A model generated the notes under the pieces. The model was not told the DNA's origin. It saw only the letters and a list, made by a program, of their open reading frames with translations, and did not search any database. A DNA stretch of 21,085 bases. It comes from Clostridium_T sp040217795. GTDB taxonomy: Bacteria; Bacillota; Clostridia; Clostridiales; Clostridiaceae. A program made the position numbers and the translations under genes. The DNA lies in the NCBI GenBank assembly GCA_040217795.1, contig JBEHWK010000056.1:1-21085 (forward strand), written 5' to 3'. Positions 4,466 through 10,976 of the stretch are shown in pieces; position 1 is the first letter of the stretch; each line of letters opens with the position of its first letter.

Positions 4466-6031
4466 ATGTCAAAAAAAGAATCAAAAGGAGGAAGCTTATT
4501 CGGTAAGCTTCAGCAGATTGGTAAAGCGTTAATGCTTCCAGTTGCAATATTGCCAGCAGCAGGTATTTTGCTTGCATTCGGTAATATGTTCCAAAACCCT
4601 AACTTCTTAAAGTATGCAGACTTCTTAAGCAGCAGCGGATTCCAGACTTTCGCAAAAGTTATGGAGCAGTCAGGTGATATCATATTCGGTAATCTTTCAT
4701 TATTATTTGCGGTGGGAGTTGCAGTAGGCCTTGCAGGAGGAGAAGGTGTTGCTGGATTAGCAGCAATCGTTGGTTTCCTTATCATGAACAAGACATTGGG
4801 AATCGTAGCAGGAGTTACTTCTGGTATGGTAGGAACAGACCCGGCTTATGCATCAGTTTTAGGTATACCTACATTACAGACAGGTGTATTCGGCGGTATA
4901 GTAATTGGTATTATTGCAGCACAGCTTTATAAGAGGTTCTTCAATATTGAATTGCCTTCATACTTGGGATTCTTCGCAGGTAAGAGATTCGTTCCTATAG
5001 TAACAGCAGTTTCTGCTATAGCAGTGGGTATTGCATTAGTATTCATATGGCCTCCAATTCAATATGGTTTAACTTCATTCTCTCGTAACATGATTGACAC
5101 TAACAGAACTTTAGCGGCACTTATATTCGGTATAGTTGAAAGATCACTGATACCATTCGGATTACATCATATATTCTACAATCCATTCTGGTATCAATTC
5201 GGGGAATATATGAGCAAAACAACTGGTCAGGTTGTAAACGGAGACCAGAAAATATTCTTCGCTCAAATGGTAGATTTCAATAACTATGGTGTTCTTAGCG
5301 ATGGAAGCAAAACATTTACAGCTGGTACATTCACAACTGGTAAGTTCCCATTCATGATGTTCGGACTTCCAGCAGCAGCATTAGCTATGTATCATGAAGC
5401 AAAACCAGAAAAGAAACTTATAGCAGGTGGTATATTAGCATCAGCAGCATTAACTTCTTTCTTGACTGGTATCACAGAACCAATCGAATTCTCATTCTTA
5501 TTCGTTGCACCGGTATTATTCGGAATTCACGCTGTATTTGCAGGTTTATCATTCATGACAATGCAGATATTAAATATTAAGATAGGTATGACATTCTCAG
5601 GTGGTCTTATTGACTACATACTGTTCGGAGTTATTCCAAACAGAACAGCTTGGTGGTTGGTAATTCCTGTAGGTCTTGTATTTGCAGTAGTTTACTACTT
5701 CGGATTCAGATTCGCTATCAGAAAATGGAATCTTAAGACTCCAGGACGTGAAGATGACGATGTTGAAGACAGTGTAGAAGTTGCATCAGAAGCTCTTCCA
5801 TTGGCTATCCTTCATGCACTTGGCGGAAAAGAAAACATCACTAACCTTGATGCATGTATTACAAGATTACGTGTAAGCGTAAAGGATGTTAAGAATGTTA
5901 ATAAAGCTGAGCTTAAGAAATTAGGTGCCGCAGGTGTTCTTGAAGTCGGAAACAACATTCAGGCTATATTCGGCGGAAGATCAGATCAATTGAAGACTCA
6001 GATAAAAGACATAATTGCCAAAGAAAAATAA
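4466..6031 (+). CDS. ptsG: PTS glucose-type EIICB permease (ptsG1)
   Basis: This 521-aa fused EIIC-EIIB protein carries out phosphorylating uptake of glucose or a close analogue across the membrane. EIIC (about residues 1-425) has many hydrophobic helices and the family blocks SLIPFGLHHIFYNPFW and GITEPIEFSFLF, the latter carrying the conserved sugar-site Glu. A short linker (KTPGREDDD...) leads to EIIB (about 438-521), whose phosphocysteine is Cys464 in NLDACITRLR. There is no fused EIIA; crr downstream can supply it. The strict FTTGKFPFMMFGLPAAALAMYH block is typical of glucose rather than N-acetylglucosamine permeases. AAGGAGG precedes ATG 4466 at about 7 nt. It is transcribed alone, under a RAT/terminator leader, and ends at the hairpin 6041-6070. 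Confidence 0.92.
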   Translation: MSKKESKGGSLFGKLQQIGKALMLPVAILPAAGILLAFGNMFQNPNFLKYADFLSSSGFQTFAKVMEQSGDIIFGNLSLLFAVGVAVGLAGGEGVAGLAAIVGFLIMNKTLGIVAGVTSGMVGTDPAYASVLGIPTLQTGVFGGIVIGIIAAQLYKRFFNIELPSYLGFFAGKRFVPIVTAVSAIAVGIALVFIWPPIQYGLTSFSRNMIDTNRTLAALIFGIVERSLIPFGLHHIFYNPFWYQFGEYMSKTTGQVVNGDQKIFFAQMVDFNNYGVLSDGSKTFTAGTFTTGKFPFMMFGLPAAALAMYHEAKPEKKLIAGGILASAALTSFLTGITEPIEFSFLFVAPVLFGIHAVFAGLSFMTMQILNIKIGMTFSGGLIDYILFGVIPNRTAWWLVIPVGLVFAVVYYFGFRFAIRKWNLKTPGREDDDVEDSVEVASEALPLAILHALGGKENITNLDACITRLRVSVKDVKNVNKAELKKLGAAGVLEVGNNIQAIFGGRSDQLKTQIKDIIAKEK

Positions 6032-6040
6032 TTGAATTTA

Positions 6041-6070
6041 TAACCCCCGGGAATCAGCCCCCGGGGGTTA
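6041..6070 (+). terminator. Hairpin after ptsG1
   Basis: A perfect 11-bp inverted repeat TAACCCCCGGG (6041-6051)/CCCGGGGGTTA (6060-6070) has an 8-nt loop and lies 9 bp past the ptsG1 stop. It has no long T-run after the stem. It probably separates ptsG1 from the glcT transcript. Confidence 0.65.
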
Positions 6071-6087
6071 ATACATGGAATTTGCTC

Positions 6088-6116
6088 TTGACAAAAAAAT
6101 GGCAAAATGAGATAAT
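6088..6116 (+). promoter_or_regulatory. Promoter of the glcT-ptsG2-crr operon
   Basis: TTGACA (6088-6093), 17-nt spacer and GATAAT (6111-6116): the same boxes and spacing as the ptsG1 promoter. The leader to glcT is about 290 nt. The gene-free stretch 6032-6410 thus holds the ptsG1 terminator, this promoter and the second RAT/terminator. Confidence 0.8.
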
Positions 6117-6251
6117 TGGTTTATGTTCAGGTCAATCGTTTGCCTAAATTGTAACTTATTTATTTCCATTGTTAAGGTAATATGAATTTATTTTAAAAGT
6201 TAAAAATAAAGGCTGTAATTGCAAACTTATTTTTGCTTTTAGTAAAGCCGG

Positions 6252-6301
6252 GATAGAGGATTTGTTACTGATTCGATCAGGCATCACCGATATCGATAAA
6301 T
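6252..6301 (+). promoter_or_regulatory. RAT antiterminator site of glcT operon
   Basis: It is identical over 50 bp to the site in front of ptsG1 (4228-4277); flanking sequence on both sides differs. It places glcT itself under antitermination control. Confidence 0.9.
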
Positions 6302-6349
6302 GTTTAGGTGCAGGACGTATCTGGGTTTATTGATGTTGGTTTTTTTATT
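6286..6349 (+). terminator. RAT-overlapping conditional terminator of glcT operon
   Basis: ACCGATATCGATAAAT (6286-6301) pairs over all 16 positions (four G-U wobbles) with GTTTATTGATGTTGGT (6325-6340), followed by a run of eight T. The left arm is the 3' end of the RAT. Compared with the ptsG1 leader the right arm is different in sequence but preserves pairing with the same left arm, which supports function. Confidence 0.82.
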
Positions 6350-6410
6350 CTTTAGGAAAGTTCACTCTTTTTATTTTAATAAGTTCTTATAACATTTGGA
6401 GGGTAATGAA

Positions 6411-7247
6411 ATGATATTTAAGAAAGCTTTCAATAATAACGTTGCATTAGCCCTTGATGACAGCGGAAATGAAGTTGTCGTTATGGGAAAAGCAATAGGC
6501 TTTCAAAGAAAAGAAGGGGATAGTCTGGATGGCTGCAAGGTGGAAAAGCAATTTTTCCTTGGGGATTCTGTATACGACGGGAAAATGTCGCAAATACTAA
6601 GAGATATCCCCATGGATATTATTTTGCTGACAGACACCATTGTTGAAGACGGGAAAAAAATTCTTCAGAAGAAATTAAACCAGTCTATTGTGCTTACTTT
6701 ATCCGACCACATTAATTTTGCAATTATTAGGGCGAAAGAAGGAATAGACTTTAATAATCCCCTGCAGTGGGAAATTAAAAGGCTTTACCCTAAAGAATAT
6801 GAGGTAGGAAAGAAAGCTGTAGAAATAATCAGGGATTCCATGAAGGTTGAACTGCCAAAGTCAGAAGCATCACTTATAGCTCTTCATTTTGTAAATGCAC
6901 AACTTGACAGCGGTAAAATGCAGGAAACTCTTGAGATGACAGAAATAGTAAGTGAAATACTAAACATTGTAAACAACCATTTCAAGGTTGAGTTGGATGA
7001 GGAGTCATTAAATTATTCCCGGTTTTTAACCCATCTTCAGTACTTCGTATTGAGGCAGATGAACAGGAAGCCTGTGGATATAAGTGATGACAGGGCCTTA
7101 TATGAACTTATAATGAAAAAATACGGTAAAAGTTTCAAATGTGTTCTTGAAATACAGAATCATTTACATGATAAGTATAATTGGGAAATTACTGACGATG
7201 AAATAGCATATCTTGTGCTGCATATTCAAAGAGTCACTACCAGTTAA
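6411..7247 (+). CDS. glcT: GlcT-type transcriptional antiterminator (BglG family)
   Basis: This 278-aa RNA-binding antiterminator acts on glucose-PTS leaders. Residues 1-55 are the CAT RNA-binding domain (NNNVALALDDSGNEVVVMGKAIGFQ); PRD1 spans about 70-170 and PRD2 about 175-278. The four regulatory histidines are at H100, H159, H208 and H271. In GlcT proteins phosphorylation of PRD1 by the glucose EIIB inactivates, so sugar uptake relieves inhibition. Start ATG 6411 follows TGGAGGG at 7 nt; TTG 6396 upstream is in frame but lies under the ribosome binding site. The gene sits behind its own RAT and terminator, so it probably controls itself as well as ptsG1. It is followed after 54 bp by ptsG2. 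Confidence 0.93.
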   Translation: MIFKKAFNNNVALALDDSGNEVVVMGKAIGFQRKEGDSLDGCKVEKQFFLGDSVYDGKMSQILRDIPMDIILLTDTIVEDGKKILQKKLNQSIVLTLSDHINFAIIRAKEGIDFNNPLQWEIKRLYPKEYEVGKKAVEIIRDSMKVELPKSEASLIALHFVNAQLDSGKMQETLEMTEIVSEILNIVNNHFKVELDEESLNYSRFLTHLQYFVLRQMNRKPVDISDDRALYELIMKKYGKSFKCVLEIQNHLHDKYNWEITDDEIAYLVLHIQRVTTS

Positions 7248-7301
7248 TAAAGGTTTTCATGATGAAACTGATATAAAATTGGTGAATCAGGAGACGGGAA
7301 G

Positions 7302-8996
7302 ATGAATAAAAACTTTTTTGGTATTTTACAGCGTGTTGGACGTGCGTTTATGCTTCCAATAGCATTACTTCCTGTAGCAGGATTGATGCTGGGTATTGGT
7401 GCATCCTTCACAAACGCTGAAACAATATCCACATATGGTTTGGAATGGATTTTAGGAAAAGGCACAGTTCTTAATGTCCTTCTTACTGTGATGTCCAAAG
7501 CTGGCGGAATAGTATTCATAAATTTACCGATACTATTTGCTATAGGTGTTGCTGTAGGTATGGCAAAACGTGAAAAGGAAGTTTCAGGGGTTGCAGGGGC
7601 AGTTGCATTTTTTGTGATGCACGCCACCATCAATGCCCTGCTTAATATAAATGGAAAACTGGTTCCAGGTGCAATGCCTCAGGGGGCTTTAGGAAATGCG
7701 GTTGGAATAGATACCCTGTCAATGGGGGTTTTTGGAGGCGTTATTGTAGGTCTGGGAGTTGCCGCATTACATAACAGGTTTTATAAAATAGAACTGCATA
7801 AGGTGTTTTCATTTTTTGGAGGAACCCGGTTTGTTCCTATTATTTCGGCCTTGACATATATGTTCGTCGGAATAGTAATGTATTTTATATGGCCTGTAGT
7901 GCAGAATGGAATAATGGCTGTAGGTGAGCTGGTAAACAGAACCGGTTATTGGGGTACATTTATTTACGGGTTTACCGAACGTGCACTTATTCCTTTTGGA
8001 TTGCACCATGTGTTTTATATGCCTTTCTGGCAGACAGCAGTGGGTGGCACTTTGAATGTTGCAGGCAAAACTGTTATGGGAGGGCAAAATATTTTCTTTG
8101 CTCAGCTGGCTGACCCTGGCACTGTTAAATTCAGTGTTGAGGCAACTAAGTTCATGGCAGGAAAATTCCCTTTGTTCCTGTTTGGATTGCCCGGAGCTGC
8201 TCTGGCAATATACAATACTGCTAAAGACAGCAAAAAGAAAGCAGTTGCAGGACTTTTGATTTCTGCTACCCTTACTGCAGTTTTCACAGGAATATCAGAA
8301 CCCCTTGAATTTTCATTCCTTTTTGCTGCACCATTATTATATGTTGTTCACTGCCTGTTGGCAGGATCCTCATTTATGCTGATGCACATTTTCAATGTGG
8401 GAGTTGGACAAACTTTTTCAGGAAGCCTGATAGATTTTGTGCTGTTTGGAGTTCTTCAGGGAAATTCCAAGACAAACTGGATTAATGCCATCATTGTGGG
8501 AGTTTTCTATTTCCCGGCATACTATTTTATATTCCGCACCCTGATATTGAGGTTTGACCTGAAGACTCCAGGACGTGAAGATGATGAGGAGGAAACTAAG
8601 CTGCACACCCGAAAGGATGCAGATGATATAAGCGAAAGCATCTCGGAAGGAGATGCGAAAGCTATAAGGGAAAACGCCCCTACAGAGGATGCGAAAGCTA
8701 TAAGCGAAAGCATTCCTGAAAGGGATGCGAAAGCTGAGAATTACAGCCAGCCTCGAAGGGATATGTCAATATTCATTGCTGAAAGTTTAGGCGGAAAAGA
8801 CAATATTGTTGACATTGACTGCTGCGCTACCCGTCTGCGTGTCACAGTAAAGGATTTTTCAAAGGTTGATCAGGAAATGCTTAAGCTTACCGGTGCTGTT
8901 GCAGTGTTCAGGGTTGGTAACGGTGTGCAGGCGATTTTTGGTCCCCATGTAAACAAGATTAAATCAGAATTGGAAGTTTATTTAGATAGCATTTAA
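7302..8996 (+). CDS. PTS glucose/maltose-type EIICB permease (ptsG2)
   Basis: This 564-aa second EIICB is distinctly different from ptsG1. EIIC (about 1-425) keeps ALIPFGLHHVFYMPFW and the sugar-site GISEPLEFSFLF block, but has QTAVGGTLNVAGKTVMGGQNIFFAQLAD segments typical of the maltose/glucose (MalX-like) branch, so maltose or another alpha-glucoside is possible. EIIB (about 482-564) has phosphocysteine Cys508 in IDCCATRLR, next to an extra Cys507. The interdomain linker is expanded by a 12-aa tandem repeat (residues 439-478). There is no EIIA domain; crr follows. GGAGAC (about 10 nt before ATG 7302) is the ribosome binding site. Specificity cannot be settled from sequence. Confidence 0.88.
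   Translation: MNKNFFGILQRVGRAFMLPIALLPVAGLMLGIGASFTNAETISTYGLEWILGKGTVLNVLLTVMSKAGGIVFINLPILFAIGVAVGMAKREKEVSGVAGAVAFFVMHATINALLNINGKLVPGAMPQGALGNAVGIDTLSMGVFGGVIVGLGVAALHNRFYKIELHKVFSFFGGTRFVPIISALTYMFVGIVMYFIWPVVQNGIMAVGELVNRTGYWGTFIYGFTERALIPFGLHHVFYMPFWQTAVGGTLNVAGKTVMGGQNIFFAQLADPGTVKFSVEATKFMAGKFPLFLFGLPGAALAIYNTAKDSKKKAVAGLLISATLTAVFTGISEPLEFSFLFAAPLLYVVHCLLAGSSFMLMHIFNVGVGQTFSGSLIDFVLFGVLQGNSKTNWINAIIVGVFYFPAYYFIFRTLILRFDLKTPGREDDEEETKLHTRKDADDISESISEGDAKAIRENAPTEDAKAISESIPERDAKAENYSQPRRDMSIFIAESLGGKDNIVDIDCCATRLRVTVKDFSKVDQEMLKLTGAVAVFRVGNGVQAIFGPHVNKIKSELEVYLDSI
8616..8735 (+). repeat. 36-bp tandem repeat in the ptsG2 linker (3 and one third units)
   Basis: Units 8616-8651, 8652-8687, 8688-8723 and a partial 8724-8735 encode 12-aa periods of the form DAKAISESIPER. 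The repeat is in frame and lies exactly between EIIC and EIIB. Units 2-4 share GATGCGAAAGCT at their starts; unit 1 is the most diverged. Confidence 0.8.
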
Positions 8997-9070
8997 AAAT
9001 CAACAGCTTATAATCGCCTTGGCGAATTTTATAAATATTTCAAAAATATAATTTTATGGAGGAGATAATT

Positions 9071-9595
9071 ATGTCATTTTTCAAGAATTTATTCAAAAAG
9101 AAAGAAGAACCACAAGCAGTACCTAAGGAAGCTGTTAAGAAAGCGCTTAAGGAAGTAGCTGCAGTTATGAATGGAGACGTTAAACCAATAACTGAATCAC
9201 CTGATCCTGTTTTTGCTCAAAAAATGATGGGAGACGGATATGTTATAATTCCTTCAGACGGAAAAGTTATAGCACCATTTGATGGTAAGGTAGCTACTGC
9301 ATTTCCTACTAAACATGCAGTTGGATTAGTATCAAATGATGGTGTGGAACTTTTAATTCACATAGGATTAGACACAGTTTCACTTAACGGAGAAGGTTTT
9401 AAAATATTTGTTAAGGCTGATGATACAGTGAAAAAAGGAGACACACTTCTTCAGGTTGATCTTGATTTCATAAAATCTAAAGGACTTCAGACAGCAACTC
9501 CTGTTGTTGTTACAAACTTAAGCGATGATCAGACAATGGAATTAAAGAAAACTGGCAATGTAACTGCCGGAGAAACTGTTTTAGTTATAAAATAA
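9071..9595 (+). CDS. crr: PTS glucose-type EIIA protein
   Basis: This 174-aa stand-alone EIIA(Glc) passes phosphate from HPr to the EIIB domains of ptsG1 and ptsG2. The conserved core is GDGYVIIPSDGKVIAPFDG (about residues 54-72), TKHAVGL with the supporting His82, and LLIHIGLDTV with the phosphorylated His97. The N-terminal 30 residues are a Lys-rich amphipathic extension (SFFKNLFKKKEE), typical of membrane-contacting EIIA(Glc). The start at ATG 9071 is preferred over ATG 9056, because GGAGGAG (9058-9064) overlaps the latter and is 6 nt before the former. It is the last gene of the glcT-ptsG2-crr operon, 74 bp after ptsG2, with a strong terminator. Confidence 0.93.
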   Translation: MSFFKNLFKKKEEPQAVPKEAVKKALKEVAAVMNGDVKPITESPDPVFAQKMMGDGYVIIPSDGKVIAPFDGKVATAFPTKHAVGLVSNDGVELLIHIGLDTVSLNGEGFKIFVKADDTVKKGDTLLQVDLDFIKSKGLQTATPVVVTNLSDDQTMELKKTGNVTAGETVLVIK

Positions 9596-9598
9596 GAT

Positions 9599-9646
9599 AC
9601 TGCTGCAAAACTGCTTTCATAAGCTGGTTTTGCAGCAGTTTTTTTA
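9599..9646 (+). terminator. Terminator of the PTS operon
   Basis: ACTGCTGCAAAAC (9599-9611) and GTTTTGCAGCAGT (9627-9639) form a perfect 13-bp stem followed by eight T. Confidence 0.93.
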
Positions 9647-9657
9647 TCGTATAGGAA

Positions 9658-9679
9658 AGTGGCGTTAGCCACTATTTTT
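9658..9679 (+). terminator. Second small terminator-like hairpin
   Basis: AGTGGC-GTTA-GCCACT (9658-9673) followed by ATTTTTG. It lies just behind the main terminator, as a back-up. Confidence 0.5.
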
Positions 9680-9731
9680 GTGTTTTCTGTGGAAATCGGC
9701 ATTTAGTTTAAACACAGGGGTAAACATCAAT

Positions 9732-9760
9732 TTGAAATGTGTTTGATAATTTGATAGGAT
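9732..9760 (+). promoter_or_regulatory. Promoter of the PHP phosphatase gene
   Basis: TTGAAA (9732-9737), 17-nt spacer and TAGGAT (9755-9760), 45 bp before the start codon. Confidence 0.42.
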
Positions 9761-9805
9761 AAATGAAAGAATGTAAATTATGAGAGTTTTTACAAGGAGG
9801 AAGTA

Positions 9806-10603
9806 ATGGAAACTTATTTTGCAGACTATCATATACACTCAAAGTTTTCTTTTGATTCAAAGGAAAGCATCAAAAATATATACAGCAGGGCTGTAGAAGC
9901 AGGACTCAATGAAATATGCATGACGGAGCATTTTTCTTTGGATGAGGAAGATTCAAGCTGGGGATTTTTAGACTTTGCGAAATATGAGGAGGAAATCTAT
10001 AAATACCAGAACAAAAAAATGAACAATATAAAGGTCAAGGTTGGACTTGAGATTGGGGAAGGACATCTGCAGATAGGGCCGATAAATAAATATCTTAAGA
10101 AAAAGGATATAGATTTTATAATAGGATCCCTACATAACATTAATGGGCTGGGATTGAGAAGGAATATTCTGAAATATCCTATAGATAAAGTATATGAAGA
10201 TTATTTCAGGGAGTTATATATACTGGCAGATAAGGCGGAGTACGATGTAATAGGGCATTTGGATTTGATTCAAAGATATGCCTGGGACCAATATGGCAAA
10301 TATGAAATAAACAGATACATTGACCTGATAGAAAGTATACTGAAAAAAGTCATTGAAAGAGGCAAGGGAATTGAGATAAACACTTCTATACTGAAACAGC
10401 GTGATGATTTTATGCCTAAGATAGATATAGTGAAAAGATACAAAGAATTAGGAGGAGAGATAATCACTGTAGGATCAGATGCCCACAGCAGTGACAGACT
10501 CGGAGAAGGAATAAGTTTATCCTATGAATTCTTAAGAGATATTGGTTTTAAATATGTTTCAACTTTTGAAAAAAGAAATTTAATACAGAAAAGCATTCTA
10601 TAG
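9806..10603 (+). CDS. hisK: Histidinol-phosphatase, PHP family
   Basis: This 265-aa PHP-domain phosphoesterase most resembles the HisJ/HisK histidinol-phosphatases, which convert histidinol phosphate to histidinol in histidine synthesis with a trinuclear metal centre. The metal ligands are visible in order: DYHIHS (about residues 7-12), MTEHF (39-43), VGLEIGE (80-86), IGSLHNI (106-112), GHLDLIQRY (about 150-158) and GSDAHSSDRLGEG near 224-236. The length fits the family. AAGGAGG precedes ATG 9806 at 7 nt. No other his gene is adjacent: it is monocistronic with its own promoter and terminator, as isolated hisK genes often are in Firmicutes. Another phosphate ester is possible as substrate. Confidence 0.85.
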   Translation: METYFADYHIHSKFSFDSKESIKNIYSRAVEAGLNEICMTEHFSLDEEDSSWGFLDFAKYEEEIYKYQNKKMNNIKVKVGLEIGEGHLQIGPINKYLKKKDIDFIIGSLHNINGLGLRRNILKYPIDKVYEDYFRELYILADKAEYDVIGHLDLIQRYAWDQYGKYEINRYIDLIESILKKVIERGKGIEINTSILKQRDDFMPKIDIVKRYKELGGEIITVGSDAHSSDRLGEGISLSYEFLRDIGFKYVSTFEKRNLIQKSIL

Positions 10604-10618
10604 AGTACTTCAGGAAGC

Positions 10619-10649
10619 AAAAGATGGTTTTTATTTGCCATCTTTTTTT
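10619..10649 (+). terminator. Terminator of hisK
   Basis: AAAAGATGG (10619-10627) pairs with CCATCTTTT (10638-10646), leading into a seven-T run. Confidence 0.85.
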
Positions 10650-10688
10650 GATTTACAGGTTAATTTTTTTTGTTAGGCTAACAAGAAT

Positions 10689-10719
10689 TAGCATCCTTAT
10701 TTACGGATGCTATTAATTT
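10689..10719 (+). terminator. Hairpin upstream of the amylopullulanase promoter
   Basis: TAGCATCC (10689-10696) and GGATGCTA (10705-10712) form an 8-bp stem with an 8-nt loop followed by TTAATTTTT. It probably insulates the amylopullulanase promoter from read-through. Confidence 0.5.
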
Positions 10720-10728
10720 TTAAGTTTG

Positions 10729-10742
10729 TGCAAGCGCTTGCA
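10729..10742. promoter_or_regulatory. cre/LacI-family operator 1, overlapping the -35 box
   Basis: TGCAAGCGCTTGCA is a perfect 14-bp palindrome and fits the CcpA cre pattern TGNAANCGNNNNCA as well as MalR-type operators. Its right half overlaps TTGCAA, the -35 hexamer of the amylopullulanase promoter, so a bound regulator would block polymerase. Confidence 0.82.
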
Positions 10743-10766
10743 AAGATGTGAAAAAGGAGGTAAAAT
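10738..10766 (+). promoter_or_regulatory. Promoter of the amylopullulanase gene
   Basis: TTGCAA (10738-10743), 17-nt spacer and TAAAAT (10761-10766). The predicted start near 10773 gives a leader of about 200 nt. The gene-free region 10604-10976 also holds a hairpin (CTTAAGCTTT 10809-10818/AAAGCTTAAG 10828-10837) and the second operator. Confidence 0.6.
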
Positions 10767-10808
10767 TAGAATTGCGTTTGAACGTTATTAAAGTATTAAT
10801 TAATTTAT

Positions 10809-10837
10809 CTTAAGCTTTAAGTGCAAAAAAGCTTAAG
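10809..10837 (+). other. Leader hairpin of the amylopullulanase transcript
   Basis: A perfect 10-bp inverted repeat CTTAAGCTTT/AAAGCTTAAG with a 9-nt loop lies within the predicted 5' leader. A T6 run occurs 10 nt after the stem (GTTACCGCGG then TTTTTT). It may stabilise the mRNA or attenuate; there is no competing structure that I can see. Confidence 0.5.
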
Positions 10838-10923
10838 GTTACCGCGGTTTTTTAAAAAATCAATTAAGGTGAAGAGGTGGTGCAGGAAAAAGAAAATAAA
10901 TGAGGACATATTTTTCTCTTTTT

Positions 10924-10937
10924 TGCAACCGGTTGCA
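10924..10937. promoter_or_regulatory. cre/LacI-family operator 2, near the start of the amylopullulanase gene
   Basis: TGCAACCGGTTGCA is a perfect 14-bp palindrome sharing TGCAA.CG.TTGCA with operator 1, 195 bp downstream centre to centre. It lies between the promoter and the gene, suited to roadblock repression or looping with operator 1. Confidence 0.8.
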
Positions 10938-10976
10938 TATTGAGAGCAGACATGTTTTATGAGGGGGAAATTAATT

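Noticed and set aside
4231..6301. Transposon-like direct repeats flanking ptsG1
   Set aside because: The 50-bp repeats at 4228 and 6252 are RAT regulatory sites with matching terminators, so functional duplication explains them better than insertion. Recombination between them could still delete ptsG1.
7244..7633. A 129-codon - strand frame over the start of ptsG2
   Set aside because: It is antisense to a well-supported EIIC domain, with Pro/Thr/Ala-rich translation typical of the reverse complement of membrane-protein codons.
10753..10813. A 13-codon mini-ORF (TTG 10772) behind AAAGGAGG, as an attenuating leader peptide
   Set aside because: The predicted promoter -10 box is at 10761-10766, so the Shine-Dalgarno would lie in the untranscribed spacer and the mini-ORF would be leaderless; no competing terminator structure was found.
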